Origin: Clostridia bacterium
GTDB lineage: Bacteria; Bacillota; Clostridia; Christensenellales; Borkfalkiaceae
Reading direction: 5' to 3'
NCBI GenBank assembly: GCA_017471785.1
Contig: JAFURP010000018.1
Span: 1-60,221 of the forward strand
Length of the DNA: 60,221 nucleotides
The number at the start of each line of letters is the position of its first letter. Position 1 is the first letter of the stretch. Below the pieces are notes generated by a model that was not told where the DNA came from, made no database searches, and worked only from the letters and a program-made list of their open reading frames with translations. Both the position numbers and the translations under genes were made by a program. This document shows, piece after piece, positions 35,931 through 45,501 of this stretch.

Positions 35931-37310
35931 TTATTCTTTGAAAAATTTCCGTTTTTTGACAATGATCTCGTCGATATTGGCGATATAGGTTTTCAAATCC
36001 TTTTGCGAGGCGAAGCGCTCGAGCTTGCCCTCCTTCGTATACACCCGTTTGGAGATCGCGTTCGCGCCCACCGCCAAATTGTCCGTCGTTTCCTCCATGA
36101 CGTCGATATTGTAAACGCACGCTTTGCCCTCTTTCGTCCAGCCCGTGTTTTCGTTGTTGCCCGCTTGGTATTTTTGACGGTACGTATAATAGGGCGAATA
36201 GCCGCGTTCGTCCAATATTTTACGCGAGGCGGCGATCATATCCGAAATATCCTCGTTCTCGATATACGATATCTCCTCTTTGAGCTTGGCGCCCGATTTG
36301 AGGGAAAGGCAATGCACCGTGATATTGTCCGCCCCCGTTTTTGCCGCGCTCTCCACACCCTTGGAAAAGGCTTCGGGCGTTTCGTCCGTCAAGCCCGCGA
36401 TCAGGTCGATATTGACGGTAAAGCCGTATTTTTCCGACGTTTCGTACGCTTTGTAAAAATCCGCGACGGTGTGTTTTCTGCCGATCTTTTGCAGGGTTTC
36501 GTCCGAAAAGGTTTGGGGATTGACGCAAATGCGGTTCACGCCGAAGTCGCGCAAAAGCTTGAGCTTGTCCTCGGAAAAGACGTCCGGTCTACCCGCTTCG
36601 ACGGTGTACTCCGCTTGGGGGTTGAGAGCAAAAAGCGGGGCGGTCGAGCGTAAGACCCGTGCCAATTCGTCCGTTTGAAGGGCAAAGGGCGTGCCGCCGC
36701 CGATATATACGCCGCGAAGATTGCCTACGAGCTCCCGTGCCGCGAGCAGCTCCCTATCGAGCGCGTCCAAATAGGCGGGAATATAGGCGCGCGTTTTTTC
36801 GATGGGCGCGGTGATGAACGAGCAATAGGCGCATTTGGTCGGGCAAAAGGGGAGGGACACGAACAGCTCGGTGTTGCCGTCCTTTTTTTCGTAGATACCC
36901 TCTTGCGTTTGCAGGATCCGTTCCACGAGGCTGATATTTTCGTCGCATACCCCCATTTGGGCAAAGAGCTTTTTGAAGTCCTCGCCCCGTTCCTTTTCGG
37001 CGTACGCCAGCTTGGTGGGACGGATACCCGTGAGCGCGCCCCACGGCATTTTTACGTCGTATTTTTTGCTTAAAAGCTCGTACAAACGAAGCTTGGCAAA
37101 GCGGCGCTCCAGACGTTTGAATAGGATCTCGTCGCATACCTGCCCCTCGTCCTTGAAGGAATACCGCTCGCCGTCGATCGCGAAATCGTTATAAAACACG
37201 CCTCCCTCAAACCGAAAGGCGTGTTCGATCGTTTGCGGTCGGGTTTGGAATAACCGCGCGGCGTCCAAAAGCTCGTTTTCTAAAAAGGTACAATTGGTGG
37301 TAAGCTGCAT
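35931..37310 (-). CDS. hemZ: radical SAM coproporphyrinogen dehydrogenase-like protein HemZ
   Basis: 459 aa from ATG 37310 (AGGA upstream, 11 bases after the MBL gene stop). HemN/HemZ family: oxygen-independent coproporphyrinogen III oxidase-like radical SAM protein; the exact reaction of HemZ is less certain than that of HemN. Seen: family N-terminus, KMPWGALTGIRPTKLAY, the 4Fe-4S motif PFCPTKCAYCSF (CxxxCxxC), YIGGGTPFAL and IDLIAGLTDETPEAF. Co-transcribed with the MBL hydrolase. No other haem genes are nearby. Confidence 0.92.
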   Translation of the reverse strand: MQLTTNCTFLENELLDAARLFQTRPQTIEHAFRFEGGVFYNDFAIDGERYSFKDEGQVCDEILFKRLERRFAKLRLYELLSKKYDVKMPWGALTGIRPTKLAYAEKERGEDFKKLFAQMGVCDENISLVERILQTQEGIYEKKDGNTELFVSLPFCPTKCAYCSFITAPIEKTRAYIPAYLDALDRELLAARELVGNLRGVYIGGGTPFALQTDELARVLRSTAPLFALNPQAEYTVEAGRPDVFSEDKLKLLRDFGVNRICVNPQTFSDETLQKIGRKHTVADFYKAYETSEKYGFTVNIDLIAGLTDETPEAFSKGVESAAKTGADNITVHCLSLKSGAKLKEEISYIENEDISDMIAASRKILDERGYSPYYTYRQKYQAGNNENTGWTKEGKACVYNIDVMEETTDNLAVGANAISKRVYTKEGKLERFASQKDLKTYIANIDEIIVKKRKFFKE

Positions 37311-37321
37311 TTTCGTTCCTG

Positions 37322-37942
37322 TTAAAGGTCTATGATAAAGGGGTTGGTTTTCTTTTCCGTTTCGAGGGTGGTTGGTTCGTTGTGACCTGCGTAGACGGGC
37401 ATATCGTCGAGCGCGCATAAGCGGCGCAGGCTCTCTCGCATCGCGCCCATATCCCCCGTCGGGAAGTCCGTCCGTCCGATACTGCCCGCAAAAAGGGTGT
37501 CGCCTGCGAAAAGGTAACGTTCCCCCTCTTGCGTTTCGCAAAGATAGCACGCGCTACCCTTGGTGTGCCCTGCCGTGTGCAAAGCCCGAAAACGCATACC
37601 GCAAAGGGATATCTCCTCGTTATCGCACAGGGCTTGATCGATCGTAAAGGTCACGGGCGGCGCGCCGAATAGTCCGCATAGATCGGCGCTCGTGCCGAAA
37701 AGCGGCTTTTCCTCGTCCAAGCAAAGGACTTTCGCGCCCCGTTCCTGCAAAAGCTCCGTGCCGCCGATATGGTCGAAATGACAATGGGTGAGCAGTACGA
37801 ATTTTGCCTCCAAGCCGCGCCCTTTCAGCTCGTCCGCAACGCGCGGCTGAGCGGGGTCGATCACGACGGCGGTCTTGCCGTCCGCCGTCAAAGCATAGGT
37901 ATTCGAGCCGAAGCCGTAGGGATAAATGGTGATAATTTGCAT
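37322..37942 (-). CDS. MBL-fold (glyoxalase II-like) metallohydrolase
   Basis: 206 aa. Metallo-beta-lactamase fold hydrolase: LLTHCHFDHIGG (zinc ligands HxHxDH), LHTAGHTKGSACYL, FAGDTLFAGSIGRTDFP and VYAGHNEPTTLE. Such proteins often act as hydroxyacylglutathione- or thioester-type hydrolases; substrate unknown. The start at 37942 fits the family N-terminus; the longer reading frame upstream is read-through of R1 copy D. No clear Shine-Dalgarno site precedes it. Order relA, R1, this gene, hemZ. Confidence 0.9.
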   Translation of the reverse strand: MQIITIYPYGFGSNTYALTADGKTAVVIDPAQPRVADELKGRGLEAKFVLLTHCHFDHIGGTELLQERGAKVLCLDEEKPLFGTSADLCGLFGAPPVTFTIDQALCDNEEISLCGMRFRALHTAGHTKGSACYLCETQEGERYLFAGDTLFAGSIGRTDFPTGDMGAMRESLRRLCALDDMPVYAGHNEPTTLETEKKTNPFIIDL

Positions 37943-37962
37943 AATGATAGAGTGACGTGAAT

Positions 37963-38109
37963 TGTATACTCGGAGCCGAGCGAGAAAAACGAAGCAAGAT
38001 GCAAGCAAGACAAGGAAAACGAGCATTTTCGACGCGAGATGTACACGTAGTACACGAGCGAGAAAAGCGGAGTTTGACACCGTATTGCGCCGCATATTCT
38101 TTGTTTTTA
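37963..38109 (-). repeat. R1 structured element, copy D (3' end of relA)
   Basis: Outer AAAAACGAAG (37985-37994) / CTTTGTTTTT (38099-38108, one G-T pair). Inner TGTAC (38040-38044) / GTACA (38050-38054), changed on both sides compared with TTTAC / GTAAA elsewhere. Middle TTTTC / GAAAA. The last TTA is the relA stop codon. Confidence 0.8.
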
Positions 38110-40254
38110 AGATAAGGAGGTGAGGCGGTGTACCTCGTATATACGCCTATCCGCTTGCATCTTCTTGATGAGCATATCCACCTCCGCGATATCGGTGAGG
38201 GAGATGGACGCCTCCAAAATCGCGTCGCCGTTTTTGTCGATCCGTCCGTTTACCGAGGTGATGGAAAGCTTTAAGTCAGCCACCACAAGCGAGAGCACGG
38301 AAAGCGCCGCGCCCTGCTCCGCCGCGCGAACGGATATGTTCGCGTTGTAGCGCTGCTTGCCACCTGCTTCCACGCGCCAAGAGGCGGGCAACAGGCGGTC
38401 GCTATCGATGCCTCTTATATTCGGACAGTCGCAACGGTGAATGACCACCCCCCTGCCGCGGGAGGTGTAGCCCACGATCTCGTCCCCCGGGACGGGCGAG
38501 CAACAGCCCGCGAATTTTACGAGCATACCCGATTGACCGTTGACGAGCACGCCCCCTACCGAGCGGTTGCCGCCGTCGCCTGCCTTGATATCCACGGCAA
38601 GCGGCGTTTCCTTGCGGTAAAAATCGATGAGCTTGAAAAGGATCTGATTGACGGACACCGAGCCGTAGCCCACCGCCGCGAGCATCTCCTCCTCCGCGCC
38701 GAACGAGAAGCGCTCGGAAATGCGCTTGAAGCTCTCCGCCGTCAACAGCGACGAGAGGGAGAAGCCGCGTTTTTTCGCTTCCTCCTCCAGCTTGATCTGT
38801 CCGATCCGGATATTTTCGTCCTTTAATTCGTTCTTATAGAACTGTTTGATCTTGGCTCTCGCGCTCGAGGATTTGATAAATTTGAGCCAATCGCGCGAGG
38901 GGCCTTTGGAGTTGGGCGAGGTGATGATCTCCACGACGTCCCCCACCTCCAGCCTGGTGGTCAAGGGCACGATCTTGGAATTGACGCGCGCGCCCGTGCA
39001 ACGGTTGCCTACCTCCGAGTGAATGGCGTAGGCGAAGTCGACGGGGGTCGCTTCGGGAGGCAAGGAGATGACCTTACCGCGCGGCGTGAATACGAGCAGC
39101 TCGTGGCTGTAAAGCTCCGTTTTGAGCGCGTTGATAAATTCCTTGGAGTCCTTTAAGTCCCCCTGCCATTCCATTACCTCGCGCAGCCAAGCGAGCTTGT
39201 TTTCGAAGTCGTTTTGCTCCTCCGCCGTTTTGCCCTCTTTGTATTTCCAATGCGCCGCGATACCGAATTCCGCGATCTTGTGCATTGCTTCCGTGCGGAT
39301 CTGTATTTCAAACGGCTGACCGTATTTGGTCATGACCGTCGTATGCAACGATTGGTATTTGTTGGGCTTGGGGGTGGCGATATAATCCTTGATGCGACCG
39401 GGGATCGGCTTCCATTTTTCGTGGATCTCGCCGAGCACCGTATAACATTCGCGTACGTCCTTGACGATAACGCGCACCGCCGTTAGATCGTAGATCTGAT
39501 CGAGGGTCTTGCCCTTGTTTTTCATCTTTTTATAGATGGAATAGAAGTGCTTGGGTCTACCGAAAACCTCCCCTTTGACGCCGTCTTTATCCATCAATTC
39601 CTTGATCTCTTGCACGATTTGGGCAACGAAATCCTTGCGCTCGGAAAGGCGCTCGCGAATATTGTAGAGCAAATATTCGTACGCTTCGGGATCAAGATAT
39701 TTCAAGCAAAGATCTTCCAGCTCGCACTTGATCTGCGAGATACCGAGCCGTCCCGCAAGAGGGGTGTAGATCTCCAGCGTTTCGCTCGCCATACGCTGTT
39801 GGCGTTCGTGCGAAAGGAAGTTGAGCGAGCGCATATTGTGCAATCTATCGGCAAGCTTGATGATGATCACGCGCACGTCCTTTGCCATAGCGACGAAGAT
39901 CTTGCGGAAGTTTTCCGCGTCCGCGTCCTCCTGCGATTTGAAAACGATCCTTTCGAGCTTAGTCACGCCGCTGACGAGCAGTAGCACCTCCTCGCCGAAT
40001 TCCCGACGGATATCCTCCTCCGTGGAGCTGGTATCCTCGATGACGTCGTGCAAAAGCGCCGCCGCGATACCCGCAGCGTCCAAGCCGAGATCCATAAGGA
40101 TATTCGCCACCTCGCAGGGGTGGATAAAATACGGCTCGCCCGAGGCGCGCTTTTGGTTGGCGTGCGCCTCCTCCGCGTACGCGTACGCCTTGAGCAGCAT
40201 TTCCTTATCGTTGCCTATATACAGTTGTTTGATCTTTTCCAAGGTCTTTTCCAT
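38107..40254 (-). CDS. relA: bifunctional (p)ppGpp synthetase/hydrolase
   Basis: 715 aa Rel/SpoT homologue controlling the stringent response. Order: HD hydrolase domain (RASGEPYFIHPCEVANIL, LLHDVIEDT; active HD pair present), synthetase domain (VFGRPKHFYSIYKKMKNKG, YDLTAVRVIV), TGS domain (VFTPRGKVISLP), helical/zinc region (CCSPVPGDEIVGYTSRGRG) and C-terminal ACT domain. Starts 4 bases after the recJ stop: operon recJ-relA, as in many Firmicutes. Confidence 0.96.
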   Translation of the reverse strand: MEKTLEKIKQLYIGNDKEMLLKAYAYAEEAHANQKRASGEPYFIHPCEVANILMDLGLDAAGIAAALLHDVIEDTSSTEEDIRREFGEEVLLLVSGVTKLERIVFKSQEDADAENFRKIFVAMAKDVRVIIIKLADRLHNMRSLNFLSHERQQRMASETLEIYTPLAGRLGISQIKCELEDLCLKYLDPEAYEYLLYNIRERLSERKDFVAQIVQEIKELMDKDGVKGEVFGRPKHFYSIYKKMKNKGKTLDQIYDLTAVRVIVKDVRECYTVLGEIHEKWKPIPGRIKDYIATPKPNKYQSLHTTVMTKYGQPFEIQIRTEAMHKIAEFGIAAHWKYKEGKTAEEQNDFENKLAWLREVMEWQGDLKDSKEFINALKTELYSHELLVFTPRGKVISLPPEATPVDFAYAIHSEVGNRCTGARVNSKIVPLTTRLEVGDVVEIITSPNSKGPSRDWLKFIKSSSARAKIKQFYKNELKDENIRIGQIKLEEEAKKRGFSLSSLLTAESFKRISERFSFGAEEEMLAAVGYGSVSVNQILFKLIDFYRKETPLAVDIKAGDGGNRSVGGVLVNGQSGMLVKFAGCCSPVPGDEIVGYTSRGRGVVIHRCDCPNIRGIDSDRLLPASWRVEAGGKQRYNANISVRAAEQGAALSVLSLVVADLKLSITSVNGRIDKNGDAILEASISLTDIAEVDMLIKKMQADRRIYEVHRLTSLS

Positions 40255-40257
40255 AAT

Positions 40258-42582
40258 TTACCCTTGCTGCAATAAACATACTTTTCTATAAATCGCCGAG
40301 TCGGTAAGCTCCGCCTTGATACCCCGATAGACGGTGAGCTTACCGTCCCCGAAGGCGACGAGTCCCAGCTCCTCGAAAACGCTTAAAGCGAAGATAAATT
40401 CCCGTTTATCGAAGCCCAAGCCGTTGCAAGCGAACGCAAGCTCCTCCGCCGTCGTGCCGCAAAGGAGGTTGACCTCCTTTCGAAGCGCGGAGAAGATGTC
40501 GAGCAGGCGCTCGCGCGAGACCGAAAGCTGTTCGAACATGGTGTAGCCGCAAATTTCGCCGTTGACGAATACCCGTTTGCCCTCTAACGCTTCGATATTG
40601 AAATCGGAGGGGGTATCCAAAAAGACGAAATCGCGATAGCCGCTCAAAGGCGCGTCGGCTGCGGGCGAGACGACGAGCGCGTTCGCCAGGTTGCGCGCGT
40701 GGGGATAGAACAGCGCGCAGTCCATACCGTCCAGCTCGGGATAATTTCTCAGCGTTCTTCTATCCGAAGCGATCATACAAAGCCCGTACGCGCAATCCTC
40801 TTGCTTTCGCGCGATCAGCGCTTTGGTCTCCGCGGTGGTGAGCGTTATCCTTTCAAACGACGGGGTGGGCGAATAGGCGCGGGAAACGGAGTTGGCGAAA
40901 ATGCTCTCCGCCGTGTTCCTGCCCGTCCTGCCGTCGTAGGAAAGATCGCAAACAAGCCCCTTGATATATTCCCTGCCCTTGAAATGGGAAACGTTGATCT
41001 CGAATACGATCTTCTTACGAACGTCGCTTTCGATGATCTTCAAATGCTTCAAGCCCGAAAAATAGGTGAGGTCGATATAGTCGCTCTTGATAGAGAGATG
41101 GGGAGAGCCGAATTTGAGAGGCTTGGCGATACACGCCCCCGTGGAGAGCATAAAAAGCGGTCGGCGGTGTCCCACGCCGTACGGCTCCATCGCCGCCAGC
41201 TCGCGCGCGAATTTTTCGGGGAAGCGCGACGTGATCTCCTCGCTGATATAGATCTTTGGCTCGAAGTCCTCGCGCGCGTACGCGCCGCCGATCTCGGCGT
41301 TCAACGCCGCTTCCAGCTTATCGAAATTCTCTTGGCGTAGATTGACCCCCGCAGCCTGCGCGTGCCCGCCGAATTCCTCTATATATTGACTGCAATTTTT
41401 AAGCGCGGTGAAAATGTTCACGCTTTCGATGCTTCTCGCGCTGCCCTTGAGCATATCCCCGTGGTGCACGAAAAGGAGGGTGGGTCTACCGTATTCCTCG
41501 GCAAGCCGCGCCGCCACGATACCGATAAAGCCGGTGTTCCAGCTTTCGTCGGAAAGCATGATCACGCTGCCGTACGCGCCCTTTGCGAGCAGCTTTTGCT
41601 TTGCCGAAGCGTACAGCTCGTCGCAGTATTTTTGGCGCTCGGTGTTGTATAAGCAAAGCTTGACGGAAAGATCGTAGATCTCCGTTTCCTGCTCCGTCGT
41701 GAACAGGCGGAAAGCCGCGCGTGCGTCCCCCATTCTACCCGCCGCGTTTACGCGCGGCGCGAGGTTGAACGCAAGCGTTTGCGCCGTGATCTTGTCGTAT
41801 ACCTTGCCGACGAGCGAGGTGAAGCAGGGTCGGATATGCGCGTTGAACGCCTTTAAGCCCTCCGTGACGATATCGCGGTTTTCCCCCAAAAGGGGCACGC
41901 TGTCCGCTACGGTGGCGAGCGCGGCAAAGTCCAAATACGCGTACGCACGCTCCCCGATCAGCGCGCAAGCGAGCTTGAACGCTACGCCCGCGCCGCAAAG
42001 GTTGTCGTAGGGGTAATCGTCCCGTAATTTGGGGTTGACGATCACGCAATCGGGCAAGACCTCGGGCAATTCGTGGTGGTCGGTCACGATCACGTCCGAG
42101 CCGAGCTCGTAGATATATTGCGCCTCTTTGGCGTTGGAAATACCGCAGTCTACGGTGATGAACAGCTCGGGATTACATTCCTCGAAAATGCGGTCGATAA
42201 ACGCCTCGGAAAGCCCGTAGCCGTCCGCGCGTTCGGGGATATAGATATGCGCCTCGATACCGAACTCCTTAAGCGCGTGGTACATAATGGCGGAGGCGCA
42301 AACGCCGTCCGCGTCGTAATCGCCGAACACGGCGACCGTCTTGCCCGTATCCCGCGCTTCGGTGATCATATCCACCGCTTCGCGCATACCGCGCATTAAA
42401 AAGGGTGAAAGAAAATGCTCGCGCGACGGGTGCATAAACCGTACGATCTTTTCGTACGTGTCCACGCCGCGCGCGTATAAAATGCGCGTGATCTGCTCCG
42501 TCATACCCGTTCGCTCGGCTAAGGCGGAAATCGTATTAAATTGTTCCGCCGAAAACGAGTATTCGGGTACGAGTTTTTTCAT
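40258..42582 (-). CDS. recJ: single-stranded-DNA-specific exonuclease RecJ
   Basis: 774 aa from ATG 42582 (AAAGGAA upstream); sequence further upstream is repeat-derived. 5'-3' ssDNA exonuclease for repair. Seen: DHH motifs FGDYDADGVCASAIMY, VDCGISNAKEA, VTDHHELPEVLP, VNPK, a DHHA1 domain with FGGHAQAAGVNL, then an OB-fold and an extra C-terminal domain typical of Firmicutes RecJ. Confidence 0.95.
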   Translation of the reverse strand: MKKLVPEYSFSAEQFNTISALAERTGMTEQITRILYARGVDTYEKIVRFMHPSREHFLSPFLMRGMREAVDMITEARDTGKTVAVFGDYDADGVCASAIMYHALKEFGIEAHIYIPERADGYGLSEAFIDRIFEECNPELFITVDCGISNAKEAQYIYELGSDVIVTDHHELPEVLPDCVIVNPKLRDDYPYDNLCGAGVAFKLACALIGERAYAYLDFAALATVADSVPLLGENRDIVTEGLKAFNAHIRPCFTSLVGKVYDKITAQTLAFNLAPRVNAAGRMGDARAAFRLFTTEQETEIYDLSVKLCLYNTERQKYCDELYASAKQKLLAKGAYGSVIMLSDESWNTGFIGIVAARLAEEYGRPTLLFVHHGDMLKGSARSIESVNIFTALKNCSQYIEEFGGHAQAAGVNLRQENFDKLEAALNAEIGGAYAREDFEPKIYISEEITSRFPEKFARELAAMEPYGVGHRRPLFMLSTGACIAKPLKFGSPHLSIKSDYIDLTYFSGLKHLKIIESDVRKKIVFEINVSHFKGREYIKGLVCDLSYDGRTGRNTAESIFANSVSRAYSPTPSFERITLTTAETKALIARKQEDCAYGLCMIASDRRTLRNYPELDGMDCALFYPHARNLANALVVSPAADAPLSGYRDFVFLDTPSDFNIEALEGKRVFVNGEICGYTMFEQLSVSRERLLDIFSALRKEVNLLCGTTAEELAFACNGLGFDKREFIFALSVFEELGLVAFGDGKLTVYRGIKAELTDSAIYRKVCLLQQG

Positions 42583-42638
42583 AGTGAGTTCCTTTTTTTG
42601 AATTGGCGGCAAGGCGGAGTGAGGGCGCGTACAATTAT

Positions 42639-42787
42639 AATTGTATACTCGGAGCCAAGCGAGAAAACGAAGCAAGAAGCAAGCAAGACAAGGAGAGCGC
42701 GGATTTCCCGACGGGAGTTTACTTTGCGTAAACGAGCAAGGGAAAACGCAAGTTCGACGCCGTATTGCGCCGCTTATTCTTCGTTTT
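42639..42787 (-). repeat. R1 structured element, copy E (downstream of secF)
   Basis: Outer AAAACGAAG (42664-42672) / CTTCGTTTT (42779-42787). Middle TTTCCC (42704-42709) / GGGAAA (42740-42745), a compensated change from TTTCTC / GAGAAA. Inner GTTTAC / GTAAAC (42717-42733). Unlike the others it lies beyond a conventional terminator, 61 bp from the secF stop. Preceded by the palindrome GTACAATTATAATTGTAT. Confidence 0.85.
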
Positions 42788-42794
42788 CAACGAA

Positions 42795-42825
42795 GGGCGA
42801 GTGGAAAAATCCCCTCCACTCGCCC
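42795..42825 (-). terminator. secF terminator
   Basis: Perfect 11-bp stem GGGCGAGTGGA / TCCACTCGCCC with a 9-nt loop; weak T run on the minus strand. Confidence 0.7.
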
Positions 42826-42847
42826 TCTCGCTTCTTAAGCTTTACGA

Positions 42848-43858
42848 TCAGTTTTCTTCGCTTGCTACGACTTCTTCTTTTTTCTCCGTTTTCTTTGCGC
42901 CTTTATAGCCGTTTTTCGGGCGGCTTTCCGCACGCTTTTCCCAAGCGGTCTGCAAGGGTAAATACAGCGCGGGGGCAAAGACCAAGCCGATACACGCCGA
43001 TACGACGAGCGCGATAAGCGACATTACCGAGAACCAACGGATCGCCGTCGTGCCGAGCGCAAGCGTGAGCACAAGCGCTACGCCGAGCGCAACCGTCAGC
43101 GCAGCCGTTTCTTTGACTGCCGTGCTTTCTACCACCGTTTCCAACGTAGTGGCGCTCTCTCCCTCCGCCTTTTTCTTCGCGCGGAGCTTATTCAGCGTGA
43201 ACAGCGTGACTACCGTCGCGATCAGGGACGCTATTGCAATAACGTATAAGGTGGAAGCCGTGAACGGAAGCCGCGTCAAAAGCAGTACGGAAGCGGTCGT
43301 CACCGCGCCCAAAAGGGCGCTTGCACACGCTACGATACCGCCGTTTAAGCCGTAGCGGATCCACGTATAGCCAAAGGCCAGCACGGCGAACAAAAGCACC
43401 GCCAAGCCCGTTCTTACGAAGTAGGATACGGGGATATGGAGCTGAAGGACTTCAACGTTGGCGGTCACGCTGATAAACGCGCCGTCCCATTCGCCGCCCT
43501 CCTTGGTCTTATCCGCAAAGGCGGTCGAAAGCGCCGCTTTCGCGTCGGCGAGGTCAACGTCGGCGTCAAAGTAGTAGACGAGCTCGCTTTCGTCGCCCGA
43601 CATTTCTCCTTTTTGCTCGTAATTTACGCCCAGCTCGTCAAGCTCCGTTTCGCATACCGTTTCGATCGCCGCAAGCTTCGTTTCGTCGTTGAAATAGAAA
43701 TTATTCACCTTGACCGTCAGGGTGTTGGCGTCGCTAGCCGTCTTGCCGTAGTTGATACCGAGGATCGCCGTGAGCACGAGCGCCGCCGCAAAGACGATCG
43801 CCAAGAGCACCGACAGCAGCGTTACTTTTTTTACCGTTTTATTGAGGAGCTTATTCAT
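42848..43858 (-). CDS. secF: SecF-like protein-export membrane protein (divergent)
   Basis: 336 aa. Six helices: one at about 12-35, the rest at about 145-310, with a periplasm-side-type domain between, the SecF layout. Its overlap with the upstream secD-like gene supports the call. The SecF signature region (normally D-TVV-FDRIREN) reads ATVVTLFTLNKLRAKKK here, so the conserved Asp/Arg are gone. Lys/Glu-rich C-terminus. Its ATG lies in the secD stop (ATGAATAA, 8-bp overlap). Confidence 0.75.
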   Translation of the reverse strand: MNKLLNKTVKKVTLLSVLLAIVFAAALVLTAILGINYGKTASDANTLTVKVNNFYFNDETKLAAIETVCETELDELGVNYEQKGEMSGDESELVYYFDADVDLADAKAALSTAFADKTKEGGEWDGAFISVTANVEVLQLHIPVSYFVRTGLAVLLFAVLAFGYTWIRYGLNGGIVACASALLGAVTTASVLLLTRLPFTASTLYVIAIASLIATVVTLFTLNKLRAKKKAEGESATTLETVVESTAVKETAALTVALGVALVLTLALGTTAIRWFSVMSLIALVVSACIGLVFAPALYLPLQTAWEKRAESRPKNGYKGAKKTEKKEEVVASEEN

Positions 43859-45344
43859 CGTCGTCGTCCTCCCTTACGAAGCGGAAATATTTATACTTGT
43901 CCTTGCTTGCCGAAAGGAGCGTGAAGTTGATGGCCCGCGCCCAAAGCAAATTGATAAACGCGCCCGTGACTACGCAAACGATCGCTTGTAACGCAAGGGT
44001 ATGCAAGCCTGCCGCCCCGAGAAGAAGCGCAAGCGCGCCCAAAAGCAATACCGCGTAGATATCCACGATACCCCAAAGGGTCTTTTTATAGCCGCCCTTG
44101 ACGGAGGATTCCGCCGTCTTATGCAATGCCAGCTCGGCGCGGATCGCACCGAAGATATGATACTGAATAACGTTGACGAGCACCAGCCCGAGCAGGAATA
44201 CGAGCATGGAGCCGAGCGTGATCTCGAATACGCCGCCCGTGATGAACGCAAAGCAAAGACCTACGATAATGAGGTAGGAAAGGCTTGCGTACAGGCTCAC
44301 GACGCCGTATCTGTTCATCAACACGACGGGCGCGACGAGCAGGGCTACGATCACCACCGCGAGCGCGATATACAAGAGCGTGAGCGCGTTCTCGCCGTAG
44401 ACGGGCTCGAAATAGCGGATCTCGCTGACGTTAAATTCGATATCGAAGCCGCCGTTTTCGATCGCCGAGCTAAGCAAGACCTGCAGCGTTTCCACCTGTC
44501 CGAGATTTTCCGCTTCTACGTAGTAGGTACGGACCTCTTTATTATTGTCGGTGACGCTGTCCTTATAGATCTGCACGAGCGTTTCGTCGCCCAATTTGAT
44601 ATCGAGCGTCGTCGGCGTGGTGGAGCCGTCGGAGGACGAGGTCGATTCGGAAAGCTCGTCCTTTACGCCTGCGAGCATTTCCTTGCCCGCGTCCGTGAAC
44701 TTGATCTTCAAATAGTGCATTTTGTATTTGGAGCTTACCGAAACGCTCTTGATAAGGTCGGATACTTTCGCGCCGTCCTCTTTGAGCTCCTCTACCGTTT
44801 CGCCGCCCTTTTCGATCGTCAATTCGCCCATATTGGCAAAATAGCTATACGCGAGGGAAGCGCTCGTTTCGGAGGCGGGAAGCTCGACCTTAAGCGCGTA
44901 GTCGTCCACGACGGATACGCGATAATCGGACAAGCCCTTTGCCTTAAAGCGCGCGGTGATCTCCGCTGCCGCCGCCGTAAACTCGTCCTCGAAATCCTGC
45001 ACGACCGCGTCGTTTGCGTAGATATAATCCTTATCCCCAGAGCTTTCCGCCAAAAGATACAAGCCCTTATGCGCTACGTAGCTTTCTTCGTACTCCGTTT
45101 TTTCGTCGCCGGTTTTTGCTTCGAGGTTGTTTTTATACTCGGTTTCGGAAATGACCCCTTTCGGATAATAGTAGGCGTAGCTGCCGCCGCCAAGGTCCGA
45201 GCCGAGATCGTATTGCATGACCGCCGGCGTCCACTTTTTTACCGTCCCCGGGACGGCGAACGTGGGGAATACCGTGATCGCGCACAATACGACGATAACG
45301 ATGGTAAGCAAAACCATAAGTACCACCGATTTCTTTTTGCCCAT
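43851..45344 (-). CDS. secD: SecD-like protein-export membrane protein (divergent)
   Basis: 497 aa. N-terminal helix (about 8-28), motif DLGSDLGGGSYAYY (SecD D1-type GxDLxGG), a large outer domain (about 60-315) with LKIKFTDAGKEML resembling the P1 domain, then five helices. The DAN-xxI-xERIKEE signature of the fourth helix region is replaced by VIQYHIFGAIRAEL, losing Asp, Asn, Glu and Arg thought to serve proton-driven export. Acidic C-terminus DDDDE. SD AGGAGG. Confidence 0.78.
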   Translation of the reverse strand: MGKKKSVVLMVLLTIVIVVLCAITVFPTFAVPGTVKKWTPAVMQYDLGSDLGGGSYAYYYPKGVISETEYKNNLEAKTGDEKTEYEESYVAHKGLYLLAESSGDKDYIYANDAVVQDFEDEFTAAAAEITARFKAKGLSDYRVSVVDDYALKVELPASETSASLAYSYFANMGELTIEKGGETVEELKEDGAKVSDLIKSVSVSSKYKMHYLKIKFTDAGKEMLAGVKDELSESTSSSDGSTTPTTLDIKLGDETLVQIYKDSVTDNNKEVRTYYVEAENLGQVETLQVLLSSAIENGGFDIEFNVSEIRYFEPVYGENALTLLYIALAVVIVALLVAPVVLMNRYGVVSLYASLSYLIIVGLCFAFITGGVFEITLGSMLVFLLGLVLVNVIQYHIFGAIRAELALHKTAESSVKGGYKKTLWGIVDIYAVLLLGALALLLGAAGLHTLALQAIVCVVTGAFINLLWARAINFTLLSASKDKYKYFRFVREDDDDE

Positions 45345-45402
45345 TGTGTGCCTCCTGATAGTGTTTTCGGGACTCTATCCCGATTTTACAATTAACTTCT
45401 TT

Positions 45403-45432
45403 ATTATAACCCATTTCCACGCCGTTCGTCAA
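45403..45432 (-). promoter_or_regulatory. secD promoter
   Basis: Minus-strand TTGACG, 18 bp, TATAAT. The leader contains TAAAATCGGGATAGAG and a TCGGGA / TCCCGA hairpin. Confidence 0.65.
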
Positions 45433-45501
45433 GTTATAACGACGAGTATTGCGTATTTTTTTCTACCCTTTGTGTGAAATTTAGCGGTTTTTCGCGCCTT
45501 T

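Noticed and set aside
37943..38095. N-terminal extension of the MBL hydrolase (hydrophobic LVLLASC-like stretch)
   Set aside because: It is translation of R1 copy D; the same peptide-like pattern appears in frames over other R1 copies, such as upstream of recJ.
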